Shown here: positions 31,668-38,376 of the stretch, piece after piece
Position numbering within the stretch: position 1 is the first letter of the stretch
How the letters are laid out: the number at the start of each line of letters is the position of its first letter
NCBI GenBank assembly: GCA_039801365.1
Contig: JBDRUN010000012.1
Location: 1 to 38,376, forward strand
Direction of reading: 5' to 3'
DNA: 38,376 bases
Source of the DNA: a candidate division WOR-3 bacterium
Lineage (GTDB): Bacteria; Hydrothermota; Tepidihabitantia; Tepidihabitantales; Tepidihabitantaceae
Translations under genes and position numbers: made by a program
The notes under the pieces: model-generated
The model's input: the letters and a program-made list of their open reading frames with translations, nothing else
What the model was told of the DNA's origin: nothing
Database searches by the model: none

Positions 31668-32834
31668 TCAAGCATCGGAGCGAGTGTCCCGTCTCAGTGG
31701 TTCCAGTAGCGATAATCGTTCCGGGTGAGCCGCCCTTGCACGCACCAGATACGCCTCCAGCCATCCGCGTGCCTTGTCGGGATTGTTGGTCGCGTACACG
31801 ATGGACTCATGGTCGAGTTCGTTGATGCGGTCATTCGCCGCGCGGAGGGCATCCATACTGATTTGCAGTGCAGTCTCGACCGGCATCCGCTCCGGGTTAA
31901 TGTCTATGCCGAACCAGCCTCGATAGCCGTGCATCTTGAGTACGTAGAGCAGGGCTTCCATCTGCTCAGGGGAAATCACGCCCACGTTCAGGTCCTGGTC
32001 ATAGTTGCCCAATGGCTGGCTGTTCAAGTGCATATGGCACAGGCGGCCTTCGGACAAGGGCCACGAGTAGGCATAGGGCAGGTCTTCGCAGGCCATCAGC
32101 GCGTGACCGACTTCAGGATTGAGGCCGACAAGCGCGTGTCCCTCAACCAGCAGTTGCTTGTTGTCCTCATTCGTGAGCAATTCCTCAACCTGGTGGCAGA
32201 GGAGCATTCCTTCAGGCGTTGTGCCGTAGATGATGTGGCCGCGGGGTTCGTAGGGCTTGGGCTCGAACGCCACACGCACGCCCGGTACCGCGTCCATCGC
32301 TTCGGCCAGTCCTTGCGCGAAGCGGTCACGCATAGCCGGGAAGTCAATGCCGAACGGGTTCTCGTACCCGTCTATGCCGGGCCAGACAACCGCGAACTCC
32401 GTGTCGAACTCGCGGTCCATCACGAACGCCCGCTTGGTGATTTCTATCGCTTTCTGCCGGGCCTTGGGCAGGGGGCTGGAGAGCGAACCCCATTCGAACT
32501 CGGGGTCGCGGAATAGAAGAGGAACGATAGTCACCAGCTTGAGGCCGGTGTCCTTGCAGAACTTCCTCCACAGTTCTGCGTTGTCTTCATTGATTTCGTT
32601 CGGGTAATGAGCCTCAAGGCCGCCGAGTCCATAGTCCTTGAGCTTGGCCGCGATGTCCAGCCGCTGACGGATGTCCAAGTTCGGTTTGTACTTCTTATGG
32701 AACCGGCTGTCTGAAGGCGAGAAGAACCAGATACCGGCTGAGAACTTCAGTTCAAGCTCGAAGCTCTTGAGATGCTTGACCAGTTCATCCGGGTTGCGAC
32801 GGGTTGCCTGGGAGCGCAGGTCGGGTAGCGGCAT
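31668..32834 (-). CDS. Xylose-isomerase-like TIM-barrel sugar isomerase
   Basis: The 388-residue protein has the length and motifs of actinobacterial-type XylA: GLEAHYPNE near residue 76, VVWPGIDGYE, AFEPKPYEPRGHI (Glu191, Lys193), LNPEVGHALMA (Glu241, His244), CHMHLNSQ, NYDQDLNVG (Asp279, Asp281) and FGIDINPER (Asp311). XylA enzymes interconvert D-xylose and D-xylulose with two metals. Here the ligand equivalent to Asp245 of classical XylA is His269, and the ring-opening Asp57 is replaced. Pseudomonas-type L-rhamnose isomerase and ketose epimerases use His at that ligand place. The substrate may thus not be xylose. A GGAGG lies upstream of the ATG. It leads the cluster that contains xylulokinase and GH5, separated from them by the ORF6N/PD-(D/E)XK pair. 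Confidence 0.82.
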   Translation of the reverse strand: MPLPDLRSQATRRNPDELVKHLKSFELELKFSAGIWFFSPSDSRFHKKYKPNLDIRQRLDIAAKLKDYGLGGLEAHYPNEINEDNAELWRKFCKDTGLKLVTIVPLLFRDPEFEWGSLSSPLPKARQKAIEITKRAFVMDREFDTEFAVVWPGIDGYENPFGIDFPAMRDRFAQGLAEAMDAVPGVRVAFEPKPYEPRGHIIYGTTPEGMLLCHQVEELLTNEDNKQLLVEGHALVGLNPEVGHALMACEDLPYAYSWPLSEGRLCHMHLNSQPLGNYDQDLNVGVISPEQMEALLYVLKMHGYRGWFGIDINPERMPVETALQISMDALRAANDRINELDHESIVYATNNPDKARGWLEAYLVRARAAHPERLSLLEPLRRDTRSDA

Positions 32835-32866
32835 CGTGGACCTCCAATGCGTTGCTCACTACGGTA

Positions 32867-32894
32867 ATTGTAGCGGGAGCAATGAGGAACACAA
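32867..32894 (-). promoter_or_regulatory. Candidate promoter of the second sugar cluster
   Basis: Minus strand: TTGTGT (32894-32889), 16-base spacer, TACAAT (32872-32867). The leader to the start at 32834 would be about 25 nt and carries GGAGG. Confidence 0.45.
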
Positions 32895-33022
32895 GCCGGG
32901 GCAGAGTGCGGAAGAGCGGCCCGGGTTGAGCATGTGGTGAGTTTCTGACGTAAGCGAACGTAGGATCGAGTATAGACTGGGATTCGCAGACACGCAGAGA
33001 GTCGCAATGAGTCAGCCGCGCG

Positions 33023-34240
33023 TTAGCGGACGATGACAACTTTCGTCACATCCGCTAGTCTACGTTCAAGGCCGGGTGTCCGTTCCGACCCGCCAACTCT
33101 CATCCCTGCATAAGGAAGAGAGTGGGCTGGCGCGGTGACGGCGAAGTATATGCCGGTCGGGAGTCGGGTAACGTCGTTTGTGCCCGGCCGGAGTGTGAGA
33201 GCTTTGCGGCCCGATGAAGTCAGTAGTAGGTAGTGAGCAGAAAACAGTGAAGGAGGCAGAAGGAGCTTGCCACGACAGATTGTTGGGCCAATGTTCAGCG
33301 TCGGCAACTTGCCGCCTTCTGTTTCCGCAACGCCAACTTTGCACTCAAACGTATCGTCTTCGATAACAAAGCTTGATCCGTTAGTCGTGATAACGATGTC
33401 GCCGTCCACTGCGCGGCCGCGGCGGTCTGCAGTCTGGTATACCGGGCCATAGGAACGCAGCCGGCTCACGACCCCGGGGTTCGGATGGCCATAGTCGTTC
33501 TTGCCGCAGGAAATGACCGAAGCCAGGGGAGACAGGGTTGAGCAGAAGTGCGGGTTCGAGCTGTACTCACTGCCGTGGTGATTGACGCGCAGGACCTCCA
33601 CCGGCCCGATTTCAGGCGCGACCGAGGTTTCGATGTCGCGGTAGTACGGAGTGCTTTCGCCGCTAAGGTCGCCTGATATCGAGAAGTCGAACCGGCCGTA
33701 CGAGATGCGGAGTGCGATTGATAGGTCGTTTTCGCTCCAGGGCGGGTCGGTGAACGGCTCGGTGAGCTGGTAATTGCCGTTCAGGCCGAGGCAGGTTGCG
33801 ATCGCACCGGCACCCAGGTCCAGCACAATGTTCTCGGTAATCGTCCGCCGTTTGGCGCCTGCAGCTTGCACATAGTCTTCATAGGCACTGGTGCTATAGG
33901 ACCACCCACGGTCAAACACTGCCTGTTTGATAGAGTCTTGGCCGAGTCCTGATATGACCTCATCGAGACCGCCGATATGGTCAGCGTGGTAGTGAGTGGC
34001 GACGACCCAGTCGAGGCTTCGGATACCGAGGCTGTCGAGCCACGGGAGGACCTTTTTGATGCCAAGACTATCGTAACCGGCGTCGATGAGCATAGTCCGA
34101 CCTGTCGGCGAGACAACAAGCGTCGCATCGCCTTGGCCAACGTTCAGACAGTGAATCTGGAGCACGCTGGCAAGCGACATACCTGCGGTGAATAACACCA
34201 AGAGTGCTGTTTGTCTCCGATGAAGTTGGTACGATACCAC
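33023..34240 (-). CDS. Secreted ComEC-like metallo-beta-lactamase hydrolase with sorting tail
   Basis: The 405-residue protein starts with GTG and a signal-peptide-like segment (core about residues 11-25). The metallo-beta-lactamase domain follows: LQIHCLNVGQGDATLV, the HxHxDH motif in ATHYHADHIGG (His83, His85, Asp87, His88), a later FSISGDLSGE metal Asp and RVNHHGSEYSS. This matches the C-terminal domain of the competence protein ComEC/Rec2, here free of its membrane channel. ComEC-type domains degrade nucleic acid strands, so an exported nuclease is possible. The tail (about 305-405) resembles a sorting domain (SGRKALTLRPGTND, LPTGIYFAV, final VVIVR) with an apparent repeat insertion. A TATAAT-type promoter ends five bases before the GTG, so the mRNA may be leaderless. 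Confidence 0.87.
   Translation of the reverse strand: MVSYQLHRRQTALLVLFTAGMSLASVLQIHCLNVGQGDATLVVSPTGRTMLIDAGYDSLGIKKVLPWLDSLGIRSLDWVVATHYHADHIGGLDEVISGLGQDSIKQAVFDRGWSYSTSAYEDYVQAAGAKRRTITENIVLDLGAGAIATCLGLNGNYQLTEPFTDPPWSENDLSIALRISYGRFDFSISGDLSGESTPYYRDIETSVAPEIGPVEVLRVNHHGSEYSSNPHFCSTLSPLASVISCGKNDYGHPNPGVVSRLRSYGPVYQTADRRGRAVDGDIVITTNGSSFVIEDDTFECKVGVAETEGGKLPTLNIGPTICRGKLLLPPSLFSAHYLLLTSSGRKALTLRPGTNDVTRLPTGIYFAVTAPAHSLPYAGMRVGGSERTPGLERRLADVTKVVIVR
33216..33254 (-). repeat. Degenerate repeat inserted in the sorting-tail coding frame
   Basis: The minus strand includes TCTGCTCACTACCTACTACT followed by GACTTC, a low-complexity string encoding PSLFSAHYLLLTS at residues ~329-341 just before SGRKAL. 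I recall similar strings in repeats of related genomes, unverified. Confidence 0.55.
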
Positions 34241-34245
34241 GAGCT

Positions 34246-34273
34246 ATTATATCAATTCAGCAGGCTCGAACAA
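34246..34273 (-). promoter_or_regulatory. Promoter of the MBL gene, probable leaderless start
   Basis: Minus strand: TTGTTC (34273-34268), 16-base spacer and a perfect TATAAT (34251-34246). The GTG at 34240 lies five bases beyond the -10 box. Confidence 0.65.
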
Positions 34274-34284
34274 CCCGCGCTGCC

Positions 34285-34313
34285 TTGACTCAAGCAGGCC
34301 TCGGCAATAGAAT
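34285..34313 (+). promoter_or_regulatory. Promoter of the M24 peptidase gene, probable leaderless start
   Basis: TTGACT (34285-34290), 17-base spacer, TAGAAT (34308-34313). The ATG at 34322 follows eight bases later and has no Shine-Dalgarno site. Confidence 0.65.
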
Positions 34314-34321
34314 CCGGACGC

Positions 34322-35380
34322 ATGAGAAAACGCATTACTGCACTGCGTCGGCTGATGGCCAAGGAAGGTTTATCGGCGATGCTCGTTTCCGACCTGCCTA
34401 ACGTTCGGTACCTGTGCGGTTTCACCGGCTCGAACGGTGCGCTGCTTGTGACCCAAAGGAACGCTTGGTTCTTTACCGATTTCCGGTACAAGGAGCAGAT
34501 GAAGCGCGAGGTGCGCGGATGCCGGTGCGAGATGCGCAAGCGCGACCTGTACGCCGACTTCCCGACCAGACACCTGAAGGGAATCAAGAAGCTCGGAATT
34601 GAAGAGGCCTATCTCAGCGTGTACCGCTTCAATCTGCTGAAGCGGCAGCTTCGGAAGGTCAGGTTCGTACCGGCCAAAGGAATCGTGCTCAGACTGCGCC
34701 GCAGGAAGGAGCCGTCCGAGTTTGAACTCATCCGCAAGGCTCAAGCCGTGACCGACAGGGTTTTTCGCGAAATCATCGCCCGGCTTCGGCCGGGGATGGT
34801 CGAGCGCGACCTTGCTGCAGAGATCGAGTTCCGGTTCAGACAAGCAGGCGAGAGCGCGTTCCCAGCAATCGTAGCTTCCGGGCCGAACGCAGCCATGCCG
34901 CACGCCGAACCATCGAGGCGCAGGTTGCGCTCAAGAGATGTGGTAACTTTCGACATCGGCTGTCGGTATCAGGGCTATTGCTCAGATATGACCCGAACGG
35001 TTTTTCTGGGGAAGCCGGAGCCAGACTTGGCTCAAGTCTATTACATTGTGCTTGAGGCACAGAAGCGAGCGCTTGATGCCATACGTCCGGGTGCGAAATG
35101 TGCGGAGGTGGATGCCCGAGCCCGGGATTACATCAGGGGTATGGGCTATGGCGAGTGTTTCGGCCACGGGCTTGGTCACGGGGTCGGCATCGAAGTGCAC
35201 GAGCAGCCCGGGCTCCATGCTACTGCCAAGGACCGACTTGCCCCGGGTGACGTGGTTACGATCGAGCCCGGCATTTACATCCCCGGGCTGGGCGGAGTGC
35301 GCATCGAAGACATGGTGTTGGTGACAAGTGACGGCTATGAGAACCTGACTAGGAGCCCGAAGCGGCTAATTCAGCTATGA
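34322..35380 (+). CDS. M24-family aminopeptidase (Xaa-Pro aminopeptidase type)
   Basis: The 352-residue protein has the creatinase-like N-terminal domain (about 1-125, with VSDLPNVRYLCGFTGSNG) and the C-terminal pita-bread domain. The five metal ligands are visible: Asp211 in TFDIGC, Asp222 in CSDMTRTV, His286 in GHGLGHGVGIEVHE, Glu315 in IEPGIYI and Glu329 in RIEDMVLV. It removes N-terminal residues before proline in the cytoplasm; PepP- and PepQ-type activities cannot be separated from sequence alone. The length matches short bacterial homologues (~350-360). It heads the plus-strand core genes and is followed by efp, an arrangement common in many bacteria. Confidence 0.94.
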   Translation: MRKRITALRRLMAKEGLSAMLVSDLPNVRYLCGFTGSNGALLVTQRNAWFFTDFRYKEQMKREVRGCRCEMRKRDLYADFPTRHLKGIKKLGIEEAYLSVYRFNLLKRQLRKVRFVPAKGIVLRLRRRKEPSEFELIRKAQAVTDRVFREIIARLRPGMVERDLAAEIEFRFRQAGESAFPAIVASGPNAAMPHAEPSRRRLRSRDVVTFDIGCRYQGYCSDMTRTVFLGKPEPDLAQVYYIVLEAQKRALDAIRPGAKCAEVDARARDYIRGMGYGECFGHGLGHGVGIEVHEQPGLHATAKDRLAPGDVVTIEPGIYIPGLGGVRIEDMVLVTSDGYENLTRSPKRLIQL

Positions 35381-35404
35381 ACACAATACGTCGAGGAGTC
35401 AAGT

Positions 35405-35531
35405 GGCCAGTTTCCAATTCCCAATGACCGGGCAAGGCTCGGTGTCGACACTGCTTGGATGCCGGAAGAGTATGTGCGTCGGTTGGGCGACCAAGACTGT
35501 ATCGGTAGTAATTGAGAGATGGAAGCTGGCC
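35405..35531. repeat. Element with 24-base imperfect inverted ends upstream of efp
   Basis: The left end (35405-35428) and the complement of the right end (35508-35531) match at 19 of 24 positions. The left end includes CCAATTCCCAATGAC, which also occurs exactly at 7088-7102. The transcript could form a long-range stem just before efp; a TTTTTT run at 35541-35546 lies ten bases after the right arm. Confidence 0.6.
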
Positions 35532-35557
35532 GCCAATTACTTTTTTCAAGGAGTTAG

Positions 35558-36115
35558 ATGATTACCCCGAACGATTTTAAGAATGGTACGCTGATAAAGT
35601 ACAAGGGCGAGGTTTACTCGGTCGTGAGCTATTCCAGGACCCGTACTGCGCAACGTCGTGCCCGGGTGCTGGCCAAAATCCGGAACATCAAGACCGGCGC
35701 TCTGCTGGAGGAGAGTTTCGAGTCCGAGACCAGACTTGAGGAAGCTGAGTTCGAGCAGCGTCGGAGTCAGTACATGTATTCGGACGACCTTGGTTTTCAC
35801 TTCATGGACCTTCAGAACTACGACCAGTTTACTTTGAGTGCTGAGATCATCGGCGACAAGAAGATGTACCTTACCGAGAACGCACAGATTGACGTCCTCT
35901 ACGTCGAAGGTCGGCCGGTGGATGTCCAACCGCCGATGTTCCTTGACCTTGAGGTCGTTGAGACTGACCCGGACTACCGCGGAGACACTGCGACTGGCAG
36001 CGGCAAGCGGGCAGTGCTTTCGACCGGCATGGTTGTGAATGTTCCGTTCTTCATAAAGGTCGGTGACAAGGTGCGAATTGACACCCGGACCAACACCTAT
36101 GTCGAAAGAGCGTAA
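35558..36115 (+). CDS. efp: Translation elongation factor P
   Basis: The 185-residue protein has the three OB/KOW-like domains and usual length: MITPNDFKNGTLIKYKGEVY at the start, QPPMFLDLEVVETDP and VLSTGMVVNVPFFIKVGDKVRIDTR near the end. EF-P binds stalled ribosomes and helps form proline-proline bonds. Its tip loop normally carries a Lys or Arg that is modified. Here the loop reads SRTRTAQRRARVLAK; aligning on GEVY and KIRNIKTG puts Gln32 where E. coli has Lys34, with Arg33 next to it. CAAGGAG lies eight bases before the ATG. No modification enzyme (EpmA/B, EarP, YmfI) is seen nearby. It precedes accC by 90 bases. Confidence 0.96.
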   Translation: MITPNDFKNGTLIKYKGEVYSVVSYSRTRTAQRRARVLAKIRNIKTGALLEESFESETRLEEAEFEQRRSQYMYSDDLGFHFMDLQNYDQFTLSAEIIGDKKMYLTENAQIDVLYVEGRPVDVQPPMFLDLEVVETDPDYRGDTATGSGKRAVLSTGMVVNVPFFIKVGDKVRIDTRTNTYVERA

Positions 36116-36205
36116 TAAATAAGATGGAGCAAGGGACTTCAGAGGCAGGGCGTATAGGGGCAGAATCCCGGAATCTGGCCGAGTTGGAGTCCTGAGGCCA
36201 TTTTC

Positions 36206-37543
36206 ATGTTCAAGAAGGTGCTGATCGCGAACCGGGGTGAGATTGCCCTCCGCATCATTCGCGCATGCCGAGATCTGGGTGTCCCATCGGTCCTGGTTTA
36301 TTCCGAGGCTGACCGCGACTCCCTGCCGGTACTGCTCGCTGATGAAGCAGTGTGCATCGGCCCGGCACCGGCCCAGGACAGTTATCTGAACGTTTCGCGC
36401 ATTCTATCCGCCGCAGAAATCGCCGGGTGCGATGCGCTCCACCCAGGGTACGGTTTTCTCTCAGAGAGCCCGGAATTCTGCGAGGCTACTGAATCCTGCA
36501 ATGTTACCTTTATCGGCCCACCTGCTTCGACCATGCGTCTTCTTGGAGACAAGATCGAGGCCCGCAAGACCGCAGCTCGAGCCGGCGTGCCGGTGATTCC
36601 TGGTTCTGGAGACGAGGTGCGGGAAGCAAAGGACGCAGTCCGGCTAGCGAAGGACCTCGGCTACCCTGTTCTTGTCAAAGCTGCGGCTGGCGGCGGTGGC
36701 AAGGGTATGAGGGTTGTCCGCCGGGAGAAGGATATGGAGAGTGGATTCCGAATGTGCCAGGCCGAGGCTAAGGCTGCGTTCGGCAGTCCCAGGGTGTATC
36801 TTGAGAAGTACCTTGCTGACTGTCATCACATCGAGATTCAGATTCTAGCCGACCGACATGGTCGGGTTGTCCATCTTGGAGAGCGCGACTGCTCGGCTCA
36901 GCGGCGTCACCAGAAGGTGCTTGAGGAGTCGCCGTCGCTTCTTGTTGATGATGCTCTGCGCGACCGACTTGGAGCTTGGGCAGTCGCCGTGGCCCGCGCC
37001 GCCGGTTATGTGAATGCCGGTACGGTGGAGTTTGCAATGGACAAGGAGGGCAACTGCTACTTCATGGAGATGAACGCCAGGCTTCAGGTTGAACATCCGG
37101 TTACAGAAATGGTAACAGGCGTTGATATCGTGTGTGAGCAGTTGCGCATCGCGGCGGGCGAGAAACTGGAGCTGGGTGCCGATGTCGCCCGGCCCCGGGG
37201 CCACGCCATCGAATGCCGGATATGTGCTGAGGACCCAGACGCGGGCTTTGAGCCTAGCCCAGGACTTGTTACGGAACTCCGCCTTCCGGCCGGGCCCGGC
37301 GTCCGGGTTGACTCATACCTGTTGCCGGGATACCGGGTCCCGCATCAGTATGACCCACTTGTCGCAAAGGTCATCGCTTGGGGCGTGGACCGGCAGCGGG
37401 CAATCGCACGGATTTCCCGAGCGTTGGCCGAAACCGAAATCACCGGTATCACCACGACGACCGTTTTCCATCGCCGTCTGCTGCGAAGCAGTCGTTTTTT
37501 GCGCGGCAAAGTCACGACCGCGATGCTGGATGAGGAAGTGTAG
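36206..37543 (+). CDS. accC: Acetyl-CoA carboxylase biotin carboxylase subunit
   Basis: The 445-residue protein has the exact family length and motifs: KKVLIANRGEIALRIIRAC at the start, HPGYGFLSE (79-87), the ATP-grasp loop AAGGGGKGMRVV (160-171), GERDCSAQRRHQKVLEESPS, and EMNARLQVEHPVTEMVTG with catalytic Glu and Arg. It carboxylates biotin on AccB using ATP and bicarbonate, the first step of fatty-acid synthesis. In many bacteria efp, accB and accC are adjacent; here there is no accB between efp and accC, so the biotin carrier must be elsewhere. A weak GAGG precedes the ATG. Pyruvate or other acyl carboxylase subunits are alternatives that share this domain. Confidence 0.94.
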   Translation: MFKKVLIANRGEIALRIIRACRDLGVPSVLVYSEADRDSLPVLLADEAVCIGPAPAQDSYLNVSRILSAAEIAGCDALHPGYGFLSESPEFCEATESCNVTFIGPPASTMRLLGDKIEARKTAARAGVPVIPGSGDEVREAKDAVRLAKDLGYPVLVKAAAGGGGKGMRVVRREKDMESGFRMCQAEAKAAFGSPRVYLEKYLADCHHIEIQILADRHGRVVHLGERDCSAQRRHQKVLEESPSLLVDDALRDRLGAWAVAVARAAGYVNAGTVEFAMDKEGNCYFMEMNARLQVEHPVTEMVTGVDIVCEQLRIAAGEKLELGADVARPRGHAIECRICAEDPDAGFEPSPGLVTELRLPAGPGVRVDSYLLPGYRVPHQYDPLVAKVIAWGVDRQRAIARISRALAETEITGITTTTVFHRRLLRSSRFLRGKVTTAMLDEEV

Positions 37544-37546
37544 TCC

Positions 37547-38248
37547 ATGAGGGTTGACGTTCAGCCAGTTGTAGCGCAGTTGACCGGGTTGGCTGAGCAC
37601 GGCACAGTTGTTGTTATTGACGTTTTCCGGGCAACGACGACCATCACCACCGCGTTGGCCAATGGCGCTAGGTATGTGTTGCCGGCGGCTGACGTTGAGC
37701 AGGCCCTCAAGCTGTATGAGCCCTATGAAGAAAGTGAAGCAGTGCTTGGTGGAGAGCGAGAAGGCGTCAAGATTCAGGGATTTCATCTTGGCAACTCACC
37801 GGCTGAATATAGCCCGGACCGGGTCAGAAACCGCGTCATTGTCTTCACCAGCACGAATGGCAGCCGGACGATACTTGCCTGCAGGGACGCTCGTAAGCTA
37901 TACCTTGGCTGCTTTCTAAACCTCTCCCGTGTAGCTGATGAGCTTGCCAGTGATGAGGAGGTCACGCTCGTCTGTGCAGGCGATAACGGTCGTCTGAGCC
38001 TCGAAGATTTCATCTGTGCCGGCGGCATCGTCGCCCGGCTGGCACGTTCGGCCGAACTGTCCGATTCAGCCCTTGCCGCCAAGCTCAGTTACCAGTCGGT
38101 ACGGACTCGGTTGGTCAAGACCCTGTGTGTGACCGCGCACGGCCGCGAGCTGACTCGTCTCGGGTTCCGGTCCGACATGGAGCAGGCGCTTCGACTGGAC
38201 GCGGTTTCGGTCCTGCCCCGTCTCACCGAGGGCCGCATCCAACTCTGA
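37547..38248 (+). CDS. 2-phosphosulfolactate phosphatase family (ComB-like)
   Basis: The 233-residue protein has the ComB family blocks: VVVIDVFRATTTITTAL (21-37), LGGEREGVKI (67-76), GFHLGNSPAEY (78-88), FTSTNGSRT (100-108) and a later CAGDNGRLSLEDFICAG. ComB removes phosphate from 2-phospho-3-sulfolactate, a coenzyme M precursor step in archaea. In bacteria without coenzyme M the role is less clear (sulfolactate formation or another phosphatase activity). The start lies three bases after the accC stop, so it is translated from the same mRNA. No ComA or ComC partner is in view. Confidence 0.92.
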   Translation: MRVDVQPVVAQLTGLAEHGTVVVIDVFRATTTITTALANGARYVLPAADVEQALKLYEPYEESEAVLGGEREGVKIQGFHLGNSPAEYSPDRVRNRVIVFTSTNGSRTILACRDARKLYLGCFLNLSRVADELASDEEVTLVCAGDNGRLSLEDFICAGGIVARLARSAELSDSALAAKLSYQSVRTRLVKTLCVTAHGRELTRLGFRSDMEQALRLDAVSVLPRLTEGRIQL

Positions 38249-38376
38249 CTCAGCCAGGGTAGTGTCAATTCTTTTGTGTAACTTCCGACTGGCATTTTAC
38301 GCTGCCGGCTTTCTTACCTTGGACTTGGCTCGACAGCGACACTTGCGCCCACAGCGCTGCTCCCACCGTTTGTTCG
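38249..38376. other. Window-edge spacer, possible start of a mobile element
   Basis: After the ComB-like stop there is TAGTGTCAATTCTTTTGTG followed by TAACTTCC (38261-38287). It resembles terminal sequences I recall from IS256-type elements (complement: TTACACAAAAGAATTGACAC). No transposase is inside the window, so this is only a suggestion. Confidence 0.3.

Noticed and set aside
31725-32516. Open frame of 263 codons antisense to the isomerase
   Set aside because: The isomerase on the other strand has intact catalytic motifs; this is its shadow.
1-38376. tRNA, rRNA or riboswitch genes
   Set aside because: I looked in each intergenic region for cloverleaf, rRNA core or known aptamer strings and recognised none; a covariance search would be decisive.

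Overview
The window looks like chromosome from an uncultivated Gram-negative bacterium of the FCB / WOR-3 (Stahlbacteria-like) kind. This is an inference. It rests on a PorV-type outer-membrane protein, a TonB-dependent receptor, several secreted proteins ending in FlgD-like or type IX-like C-terminal domains, C11 and C25 (clostripain/gingipain) peptidases, a GC-rich composition, and unusual word-like degenerate repeats. I recall similar repeats from WOR-3 and planctomycete assemblies but could not check this. No rRNA, tRNA, CRISPR array or complete insertion sequence is visible.

Layout. 1-2.8 kb: a membrane sulfatase/LtaS-like enzyme facing a small secreted sorting-domain protein. 3-11 kb: a probable four-gene surface operon (lipoprotein, TonB-dependent receptor, 974-residue secreted protein, PorV-like porin) ending at a strong intrinsic terminator. 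11-14 kb: a 730-base leader region and a secreted clostripain-family peptidase. 14-21 kb, minus strand: GlcD-type FAD oxidase, thioredoxin, a DUF4097-like adhesin/beta-helix protein, a putative envelope protein, a gingipain-like C25 peptidase with beta-propeller repeats, and an ERCC4-fold nuclease. 21-26 kb: L-rhamnose utilisation (rhaB-rhaA-GH106-like alpha-L-rhamnosidase). 26-33 kb: a second sugar cluster (xylose-isomerase-like protein, xylulokinase, GH5 glycosidase) interrupted by a PD-(D/E)XK-like protein plus an ORF6N protein. 33-38 kb: a secreted ComEC-like metallo-beta-lactamase, then core genes on the plus strand: M24 aminopeptidase, EF-P, AccC and a ComB-like phosphatase.

How the genes work together. 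The rhamnose genes would release rhamnose inside the cell, isomerise it to rhamnulose and phosphorylate it; no aldolase or transporter is present here. The second cluster pairs an isomerase with a kinase in the same way. The surface operon supplies an uptake or secretion apparatus of the outer membrane, and the PorV-like protein may serve the several sorting-tail proteins.

Most notable signals. (1) Several genes have TTGACA-N16/17-TATAAT-like promoters whose -10 box lies only 5-8 bases before the start codon, so their mRNAs would be leaderless, while operon-internal genes have good Shine-Dalgarno sites. (2) Degenerate interspersed repeats touch genes in five places: two supply N-termini just before signal-peptide cores, one supplies a start codon, and two are inserted in frame inside coding regions (xylulokinase and the MBL protein). 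(3) EF-P lacks its modifiable Lys/Arg. (4) The xylose-isomerase-like protein has a metal-ligand Asp replaced by His. (5) A 27-base perfect palindrome lies inside the ORF6N gene.
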